NCBI GenBank assembly: GCA_013396915.1
Contig: VWZL01001321.1
Coordinates: forward strand, 190,593 to 254,592
Origin: Stercorarius parasiticus
Taxonomy: Eukaryota > Chordata > Aves > Charadriiformes > Stercorariidae
Reading direction: 5' to 3'
DNA: 64,000 bases
The notes beneath the pieces were generated by a model. That model was not told the origin of the DNA. It saw only the letters and a program-made list of their open reading frames with translations, and did no database searches. Positions 20,116 to 32,700 of this stretch are shown here, piece after piece (the first letter of the stretch is position 1; the number at the start of each line of letters is the position of its first letter). The translations under genes and the position numbers were made by a program.

Positions 20116-22646
20116 CCACACACCAGAGCTGGCTATAAAGTAAATGTTTTCATAAATTCAGACACTACAGTCTCCTAAAAATGCAGTTTTTCCCAAGCAT
20201 TAGAAGAGAAGTTAGTCCTGCGTCGCTCAAACCAGGACACTTGTGAATAGGTTTTCCCTTAAACAGGTTATGGCATTACACTACGGATATCATGCTTTCT
20301 TATCTTCCTTATACTTTAGCTTTTATGGGCAGTGTATAGAAGTTACAATGACTTAATTTTCTCCATACAATCCAAGATACTATAATGGAATATTCTTATG
20401 TATTTGTGGTGTCTGCAGGCTGTGGAAGAAGCTCACTTGTCACAGCGCCCGCCCTTACGAAGGTGTCTTTTTTTTTTTTCCTCATTTTTCTTTTCTTCAG
20501 TTCGCTTATCTGCGACTCGTCAGAAATAATTAAATGCTGGGATTGCTTTGGCCTCCCTTCCATGGGCATTTACCCAACTCGTAAACACCAGAGTAGCTCC
20601 CCTGAGCTCTGTTTCCGCTCGGGCCATTTGACCGGGCTCAGGTAAGGTTGCTAAGGTTTGCTCGGAGATGCTTTGAGGAAAACGAGGAGCCCAGATGGGC
20701 ATGTTTGGGACAGTCCTAGGTTGGACCTGAAACCCAAACCGCGTTGCTCAGATCCATCGGGTTTTACCCATTAACATTAAAAATGCTCACATTTATCCCC
20801 AGGTACGTTTACAGTCCCCTTTACTCCCAAATCGGCGTGGGCAAAGCTGCTGTGGAAAATAAATGAAGTGTGTGAGGACAGACAGTTTAAAGGCGTTGAG
20901 GAATGCAGCTGGTTCAGACCTCTGACATCTCACTCCACTCTCACCTAATTTGTTAATGGGTATGTTTTTCCCTGTAGGACAATAACGCTTTTCTCTGTGA
21001 TGTTTTATAAAGGACCTCCTAAACCTCCTTTTGTCCCTTTGGGTAAAATCAGTTGAATTGGCTTCTTTTTCTGTTTCCCCTAGAGAATCTGAGCTGGTTG
21101 TTAACCCTTTCTGTCCTGCCGGCCTTCCGAGTGGTGTGATAGAAACCCTGAGATGTCTTACCAGGCTGGATACAACGCGGGCAGATGGTAGGTTCATTAG
21201 GGAGATGCATGTCGCTATCTACAAAAAATCGGATATATAGGTGAAGAGAAGAATATTGGCTCGTTTTTAAGTACGAGGGGCTAAAATAGCACCTTGCAGA
21301 GGCATGTATGGGGAGTTTGTGACACCGCTGGGAATTGTCGATGGATCTCCTGGGGCACCGGCGATCCTTACGCTGTTCGCAGGATGTCTCTCCTCGGACC
21401 CAAGGATTTGCAAACGTTTCCAAGTCTCCAGACACCCTTGGGACGCAGGTGCCTGTCACCACCAGTGGTGGCAAACTGGGGACCGGAGAACAAAGATCCC
21501 CTCTGGTGTGACACTCGTTAGAGCAGGCAGGCGGCCGCATCCCTTGTGCAGCCGCAGACAAGATACTTTAATGAACTTACTCTGCGGTGGCGTGAACAGC
21601 TGGGATGGCTCCTGTGCTCTTTGATTTACCCAGACAGGCTGCTTGTTTCCTTAGGAGTTTGCCACAGCCTGACACACGCCGTTCCCGTGATGCCTCGCAG
21701 AGCTCCATCAATGTCCTTCCCCGGCTGCGGGGGGAAAACGTACGGAGTTGGCCTTGCCGGCTGCCTCGGCCGTGGGATACCTTATCCTCCTGCTGACAGA
21801 GCCCTTGGAGCAGAAGGTCTGTCCGACTTCCCATTCCTTTTTTTTCCCCCCATCTCACTGCATATTGTATCTTTTTGCTCCCCATTTTGAGGCCAGTCGC
21901 AGGTCTGTGCTCAGCAGGGGCATTGCGCTGGTGTTGCAAATGGTTTTTTTTTTTGCAAAGGGAAAAAAAAAAGTATATAAATAACAACTGGGTGCTATGA
22001 ATGGTGAAAAGGATTTAAACTGCCGCTGTGATACCACACAGGGAGGGTTTTACAGGAGACAAGGCATTTTCTGTGTCATTCCTTCATTTGCTTTGATTCA
22101 TGATACCCACCTCTTAAAAAAATCATCTGGCTCTAGAATGTTACCAAAAAAAAAGAAAGAATATTTGAAACTTGCTTTGAAACAGTACTTCTGCTGTGAA
22201 TTCGAAGCACGGTTATTATTGTGCTGCTCGGAAAGCTGCTTTTCTGCCCAGCTTCCCTGTGATCCCTTTAGCTCTATCTGATACTGAAGGCTTGAAATCT
22301 CCAGATTAGAAATCAAATTCCACCCCTGTGGCCCAGACCCGGTGACCCTCCGGAGTCACAGCGAATAAGTTTTCCTTTACAGCGAGCTCTTCCAGCGAAA
22401 GCTGTTGCTTTTCGCTCAAGGTTGAACTCTTTTGGAGGAAAATATCATGAAAGCCTTGCGATACAGGCGGAAGAATAATTAGTGACTTGAAAATGAGGAG
22501 GGATTACTCAGACCACTGGTAGGCCCTGATATTGCAAGGATTTAGGTGCTGCTGCTGCTTTGGGTATAAACCGCAGCGTTTTGGGAGCGGGCATGTGTGT
22601 GGCTCGGGTGTCTGGTACGGGACAGCAGCCTGGGGAGGGGAGGGAA
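20116..22646. other. Intergenic spacer, no gene recognised
   Basis: About 2.5 kb of mixed sequence with T-runs (about 20468-20479 and 21943-21954) and an A-run (21963-21971). No exon-like open frame with flanking splice sites or a family signature was recognised. Confidence 0.5.
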
Positions 22647-22681
22647 GGGGTTTCCCCCTGGGATTTCCCATGGGATTTCCA
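22647..22681 (+). promoter_or_regulatory. Cluster of three kappaB-like motifs
   Basis: GGGGTTTCCCCC (22647-22658), GGGATTTCCC (22660-22669) and GGGATTTCCA (22672-22681) lie side by side and fit GGGRNNYYCC exactly or with one base off. The last two share a 12-base period, so the array may have arisen by tandem duplication. It lies about 4 kb upstream of the presumed KTN1 first exon. Motif evidence only. Confidence 0.4.
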
Positions 22682-22900
22682 TTTTTCATTGCAAACAGTC
22701 CCAGGCCTGTGCTTGGAGGTGAGGACTGAAGAGCCCGAAGGGAAACTGTCAGAAACCATGATTTCAGTCTGGTCGCTCTGGAAACGTCAGTCACTGGGAC
22801 GGGCGCTGGGTTGTCTGGGTGTCTTTAATTGTGCTGCTCTTATTTGGTCTTCTTTTGAACGTGGTAGAATTGAACAGCAGAGTCTTAAACCCCTTATTTA

Positions 22901-22935
22901 TTAGCTTATCATATAGGCGAGGACAACTAAATACT
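22901..22935 (+). repeat. Diverged duplicate, copy B
   Basis: Starts TTAGCTTATCATATAGGCG and shares the GAGGACAACTAAAT core with copy A at 19034-19068 (31 of 35 identical). No octamer or Sox motif follows here. Confidence 0.7.
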
Positions 22936-25655
22936 GTACTTTTCAGTGCTCTGTTATAATGCTGAAACCCAGAACTGGAAGGTGAGTGTGGTTTATAAAT
23001 CCACATTTTTATTTTTTTTTCCAGTGAGCTCTGAAACATCTTCCAACAATCCACTTTATTAGCTGGATTTTCAGCAGTACAAAATGTGACCGTGATCATC
23101 TCAGCTTAATTAAAAACATACATACGTTGTGACAGCACATGGATTATGTGGAAACTCGGATTAGCCTGATGGATTTTTATACTGGTCACATACCACGTCA
23201 TGGTTTAGGTCACTGGTTTTTTATTATGAGCTTTTATTCTTCTCGCAAGAGTTTCCAGCATCGTTTCTGCTGACGGATGCTGCTTACGACAGATGTATTT
23301 TTATTCCCTTACATTTGGTTTGAATCAAACGTCTTTTTTCCAGGTAGCTCAAGTTTCCGCAGTGGCACTACTCCTAGTTTACTACTCCGAGAAGAAAATT
23401 GTAGTCGTTTTTGTGACAACCTTTAGCAGCAGTTGAAACCTTTTTTGCACATGCGTGTGATATCTATTAATTTCCATTTCCTACCAATTTTAAGGATTCA
23501 TGCTTGTAAATACTATAAAAAATGGAAGGCAAGTAAAGAGAGACAGAGAGAAAATCCGGCATTTGGGTCACTGTTTTTTTCCTAGCTGGAATCAGTGAGG
23601 TGTTGAAACCTGCAGGGCGTTTCTTTCTGGCATTGATAAGCATCTCTCGCGTTCTTATACAAAATGCTAAATTAACAATAATCAGCTTCCACGACTCTCA
23701 GCGCCGCTAAGTGCCTAGCGCTTGCCTTTCTCTCGGGTCTTCTCTCAATCCACACATCTGAAGGCTTTTTCCCTGCCATCTGAGAAAGCAAAATTCCTGA
23801 CAAAACTAATGACTCGGGGGCTCCTGCGGCATTTTAAAACCTTTTCTTTTTTTCCCCGTGAGTGGCTGCCTAATGCGACTGGGATTTCGGTGCCTGTTTG
23901 CATTATTTTCTCCCCGCAGTCGGGCATATTCAGCATCATTAGCCCGGCTGGCTGCGCTGCACAGCGGTGAGTTTTTCCACCGGGTTTCTCAGTCCACGTA
24001 ATCTCGATGGTTTATTGCCTTACGTGTTGGGCAGCGGTACACAACAGATGATTTAAAAGCGTTTTCAGGTCCTTATATCACGCCTTATGCTGGGGTTTCG
24101 CGGCAAATTTTGAAGGACTGCAAATTTCTGAGCTGGTTGTTCTCAGCGATGTGTTCTCGGCTGACACCCCTTCTGAGCACGCGGGGAAATTGCCTCCGAG
24201 TCCTGGGAAGTAGAGGAAAAGAAAAATCTTCTGGATTTCCACGCTCTGCTCTTCCGTTCCTGCTCAGCTCCCGGCAGGAGGGGCAGCCCTGTCCCTCCTT
24301 CCCTGGCTGTCGGCCCCAGGTTTTCTCTCCCCGTTGGCAGGACCCCCCCATCCCCTATCTGTGGGGTGGCAAATCTGCTCCCACTCTTGGGAAACAGCAA
24401 TTTGGTTCTGATGCCAGCTGGAAAACTCTGCTGTGGACAAAAACCAATTAAACATCGGCAAAATGTGCTGTTGCCGAGCCCCGCCACAACCACTGCAGCT
24501 ACCTCAGTGATTGATGTAAGCAAGATTTGGCCTTAAATTTGCGCTTTGCAAGCGCAGGATGCGGATGCTGCCTTCGGCCAGCTCACGTGCTGCTCTCAGC
24601 AGCGCTCCTGAAAGAGCGGAGTCACTGGCTGGGAGATGCTGAGCCAGGGAAGCTCCAGGATGAAGCAGCAAAACACTGCCTCGCCAGCTGATGGCCGGTC
24701 CCCGTGTCCAAAGTGGCCACCTCCTGCACAACCCTGGCCTTGCCTCTGAGCTCGCTCAGCCTGGCATGCAAGACACAGCTCCCACCAGCACCCGCCTTTC
24801 TCCGCTGCCTTTGTTTGCTCCGGAGAGTTTGGAAAGGCGGTGGCAGGCTGGAGCAGGGTGACACACACGGCTGGCGAAGAGGGTGACAATGAGCCCTTAG
24901 CGCAGCTCAATGCAAATCCATCTTTGATACCGAACGCTGCGGAGCGGTTGATCTCTCAAAGGTGCTTTGGGACAAATAAATGGTTGGCTCTGAGCTCTGG
25001 TGCTCTGAGACACCAGGAGGCTGTAGAAATGCCGGGAGGGTGCGTGAAAAGCCCTGGGGTGATGCCAACCTCCCCACTTCGCTGGGATAACTCCCTTTTT
25101 CCAACTGCTTCCCCGTTGCAGGGTCCTGGGGATGCTGGTCCTGATGGGCGCTGGCACTGACGTGCAGCCGCCGCTGGCTCAGCTGTCCTTGTCACTGCTC
25201 CTGCTGCCAAAAAAAGGTTGAATTTTCTTGCGCGCAGGAGTTTGCTTTTTCCCATCAATGTTTGTGACTCTGGGAAGCTGAGAGTTAATGTCAGTCCCCC
25301 AGTGATGGAACCGGACGGACGGGTGCCCTTCGTGCCTTCTTGTGCTGTGTGGTTTCCCCAGGGAACTGTGTGACAGAGCATCACTTTCCACCCCTGTGGG
25401 CACCCGCAGATCCGTGGCCGGCCGCTGATCTCATGCGCAAACTGAGGTGAAAGAAATTTGCCCTGCTAGCACTTCGGGAAGGGTCCATGTCAGAGGGAAG
25501 AAAAAGTCAGAGCTTTAAGAAGTCAGAGCTGAAAAATCCAGCTAAGCTCCCCCCAGTCGCAGACTGGGGACACTCCACGCTGCAGATCCGGGCAGTTTTA
25601 AGGCAATTAAGGGAAATTTAGGGGCAACAACCCCTGTTTCTTGTCGTGCAGTGTA
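22936..25655. other. Intergenic spacer upstream of KTN1, no gene recognised
   Basis: Unique-looking sequence. A short tandem pair containing AAGTCAGAGCT lies near 25503-25532. Open frames are short and overlapping on both strands, as expected for GC-rich non-coding DNA. Confidence 0.5.
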
Positions 25656-25923
25656 TCCTTCATGTCCTGGGGGAGGTGGTGGGGTCCCCACACCTGCCCG
25701 CCAGCTTCTGGAAGGGAGGTGGAGAAGGATGAGGCGGGAGTTGGATGGCACTGGGGGGGTTAATTAGGGAGTGCGGGGGGCTCCCCATGCGTGAGTGGGG
25801 GGATCCCTGTGCATGGAAGTCTGGGCAGCGGGATGCCTGCGTGGGGGAGGTGGCACCCATGCAGGGGTGGGGAGATCCCTGGCGATTCCTGCGTGGGGGA
25901 GGTCCTAGGTAGGGGCTTGGAGG
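25656..25923. repeat. GC-rich degenerate minisatellite-like block
   Basis: Variations of GTGGGGGAGGTGG, CCCATGC and GGGGAGATCCCTG recur irregularly up to the assembly gap (GCGTGGGGGAGGT appears twice, 44 bases apart). Long open frames across it come from the G/C composition. The repeat probably continues into the gap. Confidence 0.5.
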
Positions 25924-26654
25924 NNNNNNNNNNNNNNNNNNNNNNNNNNNNNNNNNNNNNNNNNNNNNNNNNNNNNNNNNNNNNNNNNNNNNNNNNNNNN
26001 NNNNNNNNNNNNNNNNNNNNNNNNNNNNNNNNNNNNNNNNNNNNNNNNNNNNNNNNNNNNNNNNNNNNNNNNNNNNNNNNNNNNNNNNNNNNNNNNNNNN
26101 NNNNNNNNNNNNNNNNNNNNNNNNNNNNNNNNNNNNNNNNNNNNNNNNNNNNNNNNNNNNNNNNNNNNNNNNNNNNNNNNNNNNNNNNNNNNNNNNNNNN
26201 NNNNNNNNNNNNNNNNNNNNNNNNNNNNNNNNNNNNNNNNNNNNNNNNNNNNNNNNNNNNNNNNNNNNNNNNNNNNNNNNNNNNNNNNNNNNNNNNNNNN
26301 NNNNNNNNNNNNNNNNNNNNNNNNNNNNNNNNNNNNNNNNNNNNNNNNNNNNNNNNNNNNNNNNNNNNNNNNNNNNNNNNNNNNNNNNNNNNNNNNNNNN
26401 NNNNNNNNNNNNNNNNNNNNNNNNNNNNNNNNNNNNNNNNNNNNNNNNNNNNNNNNNNNNNNNNNNNNNNNNNNNNNNNNNNNNNNNNNNNNNNNNNNNN
26501 NNNNNNNNNNNNNNNNNNNNNNNNNNNNNNNNNNNNNNNNNNNNNNNNNNNNNNNNNNNNNNNNNNNNNNNNNNNNNNNNNNNNNNNNNNNNNNNNNNNN
26601 NNNNNNNNNNNNNNNNNNNNNNNNNNNNNNNNNNNNNNNNNNNNNNNNNNNNNN
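25924..26654. other. Assembly gap (731 N)
   Basis: A run of unknown bases between a GC-rich repeat and a GC-rich CpG island. The length may be an estimate. It probably hides part of the KTN1 promoter. Confidence 0.99.
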
Positions 26655-26743
26655 GGGCGGCGGGGTGGGCCCCGGGGCTGCGGCCCGGCCGGCGGGTTGC
26701 GGCTGGGCGGCCCCTGCGGCCCTCCCGGGGCCGGCCTGAGGGG
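26655..26743 (+). promoter_or_regulatory. KTN1: CpG island and probable non-coding first exon of KTN1
   Basis: Very CpG-dense sequence follows the gap (the island continues to about 26830). A good splice donor, GAGGGG|GTAAGG, falls at 26744. Because the KTN1 ATG exon (49476) begins with an acceptor and its upstream part contains an in-frame stop, the gene needs a non-coding 5' exon, and this is the best CpG island upstream. The exon start would be in or near the gap. Other donors in the island are possible. Confidence 0.4.
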
Positions 26744-29700
26744 GTAAGGCCTGGGGAGGCCGAGGGGGGGGAAGCCGTTCCCACCTGCGGCCGTGGGGCG
26801 GGGGGCGGCCGCCGCTGTGGAGCCATCGGTGTCTCCCCAGTGCATCTCCCGGTCACCTTCCTGAAGCCAAGTTAACCGTTAAAAACGGGGGAAAAAACCC
26901 AAGACAGCCCGATGTATCGGTCGTTTTCTGTGGGGCTGTGTCGCAACCTGCCCCCCGCCAGAGGAACCCACTTGTGCGGAGCGGCTTAGTCAAAATTTAC
27001 CCCTAAAATCCGATTTTTATAAGAATTTTTTGTGGGTGTTGGCGTGGACTGAACGCTGCAGCGCCCGGGCGGCCTTGCCAACTTCAGTGAAGCGTTGCTT
27101 TTCGCCGGGTGTAAAACAGCCTGGCCCGTTTTGTGTTGCTGCGGTGGTGGCATCTACGCACGGTAGGGTGTGCTGCTTTTTCCCCTGTGTTCATAGGCTG
27201 CATTTGGCAGGGGGATTTTATTTTTCAAAGTCTCCTGTGCCCTCCGATACAGGTGGAAAAAATAAGAAAGGGGGGGAAGAATGGTGGGGGAGGAAAAGTT
27301 AAGGTGGCAAAGCTACATCTTTTGTACCTGACCAATTCCAATTGATGGAGAATTTTAATTAAGTAGGTGGTTATTAAGAATAACGTACTATAGCATCTTT
27401 TCTGCATTAGGCAGTGCCAAATGCTAATTTCTAGTAAATCTGTGTGCTTTAGGCTTATCAGTTCATAACCTTTTTTTCCCCAAAGGCTCTTCTGTGTGTT
27501 TTGATAGCTGTTAGGAAGACTCGAAGGTGGTGATTTCTTGCTGTGTGGAAGTGAGTTGTGGAAGAGGAGCTGGGCCGATGCTCTGCTGTAGTCCTCTTCT
27601 GTTTAAAATTCTTTCTCTCTTCTTTAGTGTTTCCATTGCTGCCTCTGTCCAACAACACACATGTGGTATTTAGCAGATGTAACTGACAAGTTCTATTTAA
27701 CATCTCTTTACATATGACAAGGCAGAAATCCCTCGCAGGGAAGTCTGAATTGATGGCTGTGAAAGTTAAAAGGGGATTCGGTTCCCACGTTCCACCTTCT
27801 TTCACGTATCTTTCTTGCCCGTTCTCTCGGTGGATCGCTCACGTCCTCCTCTTTGGTTTGGGCTGGAAGCGTTTCTCTGCCTCGTGGACCTCTTCCCTAT
27901 AACTGCACTGTAATTTCTGTCTGCGAACAGGCTATGCAACTCGCTTTACCACATATTTTTTCTCTTGCCTCATATGCTGATGCTGCTTTCTGCATACTGT
28001 GATTAAAATAACTTTTGTGTGTAACTGCAGCGGGGAAAGGTTGGGGTTTGGATGGAAACACTAATTCTCTGTTAGAGTTATTACCAAATAGCTTTTTTGT
28101 TATATTTGTGGTTTGTTTCACACCCCCTTATCTAGCTAGTCTCAAGAAGGTGCTTTCTGCTCTCAGAAGCAGCAGCGGTAGGATAGGAGGAACACAATTG
28201 GTTTTTAATTTGATCCTTTATCCCCCGCTGCCATAAAACCCCTATTACAGATACCTTAGCTGGCTGACTACTGTGTTTTTGAAACCGCTTGAAGAAAAGG
28301 GAAAGGCTTGCTCAAGCCTGTATAAAACTGTGGTGTTATTCAAGTAAGCCACGTACCAGCTTTCCTTTGCATCATCGGCTCTTACTGCTGGGGATTAGGT
28401 GGTTATGGCTCAAAAGTGTCTAATCATTGCTTGGTCGTCGGCACTGTGAACCCAGGGTTAACAAAATCCTTCAGAAACTGGAATTCCCCCGTGAATTTCA
28501 GAGGTGATGGGTATAGATTAAATATGTTTTTGGCCAAGACCCTTAAGCATAAGGACACGGGTAGAGAGGACATGTGTTTTATTTTAAGCATTGAACTTCG
28601 TTGCTCCTAATCCCTTCCCCTGCGGCTGCCAAGACACCCACCTCTCATCATTGACTTCTCGAGAGCTTCAGCTCCCAAGTTTAGTTCCCTGATCATACCC
28701 CAGTGATGTGCCTGAGTAAATAGCATGAATACCCCCTGTGCCGTTCCAGAGGGGTGGGAAAAAGCAGAAGACAGGAGGGTAATTCTTCATTCCCACTATC
28801 TGCTCCAAAAGCTATGGCAGCAAGCGGGCCCGTAAGAACCTGAGAGCGGAAGAGAGCCCCCGATCAAGCTTAGTTTTCCCCGTTTATAGCACCCATCCGT
28901 GCCATGGGTGCCTTTCTTAACATAACTGCTTTTAAGGTAGGTAAGGTAAAGGTAAAACTCGATTGGTTTATTCTTTATTCTTCGCCCCCATCCCTGCGGG
29001 AAAGCTCTTGGAGCCCCTCCTCTAAGTCTTGGAGCATTCGCTGAATTTCCATCCTCATGGTGTTTATGGCTGGTTAGTATAATTTGTTTTTCTTCTAATG
29101 TTGCCATTTGGTTTAAACACTTCTTTTCCCTCCCTGATGTAATTAGAGGGAGCAATCGGATCCCCTCTTGACCACTTGTTTTGATAGGTTAAACAAGACA
29201 GAGTCTTTAAGTCTCCTCCTGTTGGTTTCTTGTCAATATTCTCAGGGTTTCCTTGTCAGTAAAAACCTTCTGCCGTTACCCATCAAAGCCTTTTTAATAT
29301 AAAGGGAATTTCATACATCTGTGTTTAGCTCTTAAACTTCCTGCTCTGTTGGCAAAACAGTAGGATTGGACTGTTTTTTAAAAAAAAAAAAAAATAAATT
29401 TTTTTGGGGGGGCCTACTCGCTGCACTGAGCTCTCAAACTTTTTTACGTTCCTTGGGTGATCATTTTAGGCTAACGAGACAGGGAGTTGCTGGGCTAAAT
29501 CTGTCCCAGACAAATCACTTCTTGTTAATGACTGTGCATAAACTACAGAGATGATAGATTGGAGAACTACCAGCTCATGACTCTTAGGAATCTGTTTCTC
29601 CTCCCATCGTTATACAAGATGTCCGAGCAAAGAAAACACATGATGCCTTTTCAAAAATAGTATTTATTTATGTTTTTAGAAATGTAAAAGCTTCTTCCTG

Positions 29701-32700
29701 TTCGCATGCCTGAACTACAGCTGGTTGCAGGAGAGGGGGTACTTCTGAGCTTTGAAATCTTCACGTTTCTTGCCAGAATGGAGCCTTTAAAGTAATTTCT
29801 TGCAATGTGGACTTGTTGGCGCTTTTTCCAGGCTGATGCCTGTGGTCTGTAGTTTGGGAACACATCTGTGCCTGCTGGTGTGGGCACTGCCCGAAAGACT
29901 CGGATTCCTGCTTTTTTTTGCCCCCGTGGCGCGTAATGGTGGTTGATATATCCAATGAGTTTGGAGCAGGAGCAGCAGACCTTGCATCGATAAGCACCGT
30001 ATGTTGATCTGGACTCTGCTGCTCCTTCCCATTGAAGAATTGGCGTGTAACTGGTTGGAGGGAGAAGCAGAGTGGATCCAGGTGCTGCTCCGAGCAGGGA
30101 GACAGTACGCAGGCATCTGCAATTCCTGCCATTCCTCTGTGAGGGCTTCCCGCCCCCACCCCCCCTCCACGTGAGAACTAAAATAGCATCTGGGCCAGGT
30201 TCCCTGCGTTTGAACTCGTCCCCTCTTGGTTGCTGCCATGCCTGAGTGCAGGAGTGCTGCAGTCTAATTAGATTATATTAGAATGAATAAGTGAATCTTA
30301 ATAAATGAGCTTATGGGGGCACTGTTAGGTCAGACCGGTCCCTAAATATAGGTCGTGGGCAGAGCGCAGGCTTGGTGCAGCGTCTATCCATACAGCAAAA
30401 TTAAACGGAGATCTCCTGGGAATGCACAAATTCTGCTGCCTTGCCATCTTGTCGGCCTGGATGCTCCAGTGTCTTGGTACAAGAAACGCCAAAATCCACT
30501 CGAATGTCAGCATTCTTTAATTGAAGCTTGGTGGGGAGTTGGAAGGAGGAAGTCATGGCTGTGGAAATCGTAGTAATCTGAGGTGCTAAAGAATGCAAAT
30601 CTCATGATCCTTTTTAATGCTTCCCATTTAGCTAAAGGTGATTTTCTTTTTTTTAAAGGAAGTCTCTTGGAGACTGTGGAAAACAGGGAAAAAAGATAAA
30701 TGGTTTGTGTTGCACATACGCACATGAAAGCTCTGGAAAGCTCTGACTCTTCCAAACACTACTAAAGAATATTGTCTCTTTGCAACTCTTTGATGCAAAG
30801 AATTAGTTTAGGACCTTCAAGCCTTGAATTTTGCTGTGCAGTGGGTGGGGGATGGGAAGGCGAGGAGAGGGACAGGAGCTGGAAGGTTTGTGCGTTAATC
30901 AGAATTAAAATAGTTACTCTCACGCAGCTCTCCTTGTTTTCTGCCACATTCTTTGGTTTTTGTTAGCGCTTTGTGGCTACGCTGCTTATCAAGATTCACA
31001 GCTTTAAATTCCCGTTACTGAAGAGAAATAGATGAAGTTCCTTCCCCTTTTCTTCCCAAGAAGAGGTATTTAAAAGGGTAGCATTTTTTCTTTTTCAAAT
31101 GAAACCTCATCTTTTGCTGGTAGATCACTAAGGCTGCATTATAACTCGGAGAAAGTGTTTGTAAATTAGTAATGTGAGCAAGCTACTAATTTTCTTGCAC
31201 TAATAATCCCTATCATAAATAGCATGGTCCTTCGCTGGCATTAACGGCTCCCTGCTGCTGTCGCTGCCGGATGTGCAGGATTTTCAGTGGTAGTAAGTTA
31301 TGGAAAAGCAACATTTCTTGCAGGTTTTGCTCTTTCCTGTTGGGCACCCTTCGTCCTGGCTGATCGGGCTACCCGGGCTGGATCTGCTTGCAGCCAGACA
31401 ATCCTACAAATCTCTGCTCTGCTCCAGAACAGCCGGTACATCGCTATCCTCTGCTGCAGGAAACATCTTTAATCCCTTTTATGCTGTAAAGTTGAGGAAA
31501 TAGAGCAAAACTCCTGGTTTCCTTCAAGTTGTAGTTGAGTGGCTAATTGAGCATCGGGGAGGGCTTTTTCCATCTCAGAAGAGATGTGTTGATGTTGTAT
31601 TAATTGAATAGCTAACCTTCTCGGCCCACCTGACTGGTGTCCAGCATGTGTTGAATGACCCAGGGAGCATAAAGCTGGAGTTCAGAATTACGTGGGTGTC
31701 GAAGGCTTTTAAAGCTTGGTATATTTACGCCCATGATTCATGGCGCTTCCAAAAACAATCCAGCTCTCATCCTGTGGAGGGGAAGTCCCTCGGTCCAGTG
31801 TTATCATCTTCAGTTTAGCTGTGTCACCTGCCACAGCAATATAAACTCAACCTGTGTTATTTCAGGCTCCTTATTCTTTTGCTTCCAAATCCCACCCCGC
31901 AAAGGTTTCTTGTAGAAGAAATGGTGGCTTAATTCTGCTTTACGCTCTCCTGTATGGGCTGAAAATGGCAAGCAGGGTATTTTATTTCAGGGATGTGACA
32001 AGTTTCGGTACATCTCGTTCCTGTCTGTGATGTGAAAAGGTGTCTTTTGTCTGTCTGCAACCACGCAGGAAGGAAGTTGTTGAGTCCAGGAGATAAAAAG
32101 CACTATCTCCTCCTCTGCGCGGGGGCAGGCTGCCTGCTCCTCGGCTCCGCAGTGCTCCGTTCCCGTCCTGCTTGTAGTAGGGTGGAGGGGAAAATTTTCA
32201 TAGGAAAATGTGAGTGGACTCGTAATCTATTTGCAAGTGTGTAGCTGTCAAGGAAGATGATGACTAAGCTATTGCACAAGGTGCAGCTCTTCGGGGAGCG
32301 CGCCAGGATTGGACCGGATTGTGAGTGACTGATAAGAGAGCCTATAATATCAGTCAGCTGATAAATTTATTATTACTGGTTTAATCTGACCACTGGCTAC
32401 AACTACTTTTTTTTTTTTCTTTTGCCTGTTTGCTGTTAGGCTTTAAGTTGAAAAGTCTGTACTCGGTGAGTACAAAGAAAAAAAGCCCAATTTATTGGAG
32501 GAAGTGGATGGTTCCCGAGCTTCTGGTGGGGAGTGCTGGCTGGCAGGAGTGCTTAAAGCCAGTGACTTGCATTTGGCTTGCATGGATGTCTCTCTGCCCT
32601 GCACCGCTGCCAGGCTCTGGCACAGTGTTCTCCGCCTGCCCTGGTGCGCAGGCAGCATGGAGGGTGCTTACTCCCCCATTTAACAGAAGGGAAAACTGAG

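Noticed and set aside
25660..26856. Open frames of 318-398 codons across the N gap on both strands
   Set aside because: Most of their length is unknown bases; the flanks are Pro/Gly/Arg-rich translations of GC-rich repeat and CpG island.
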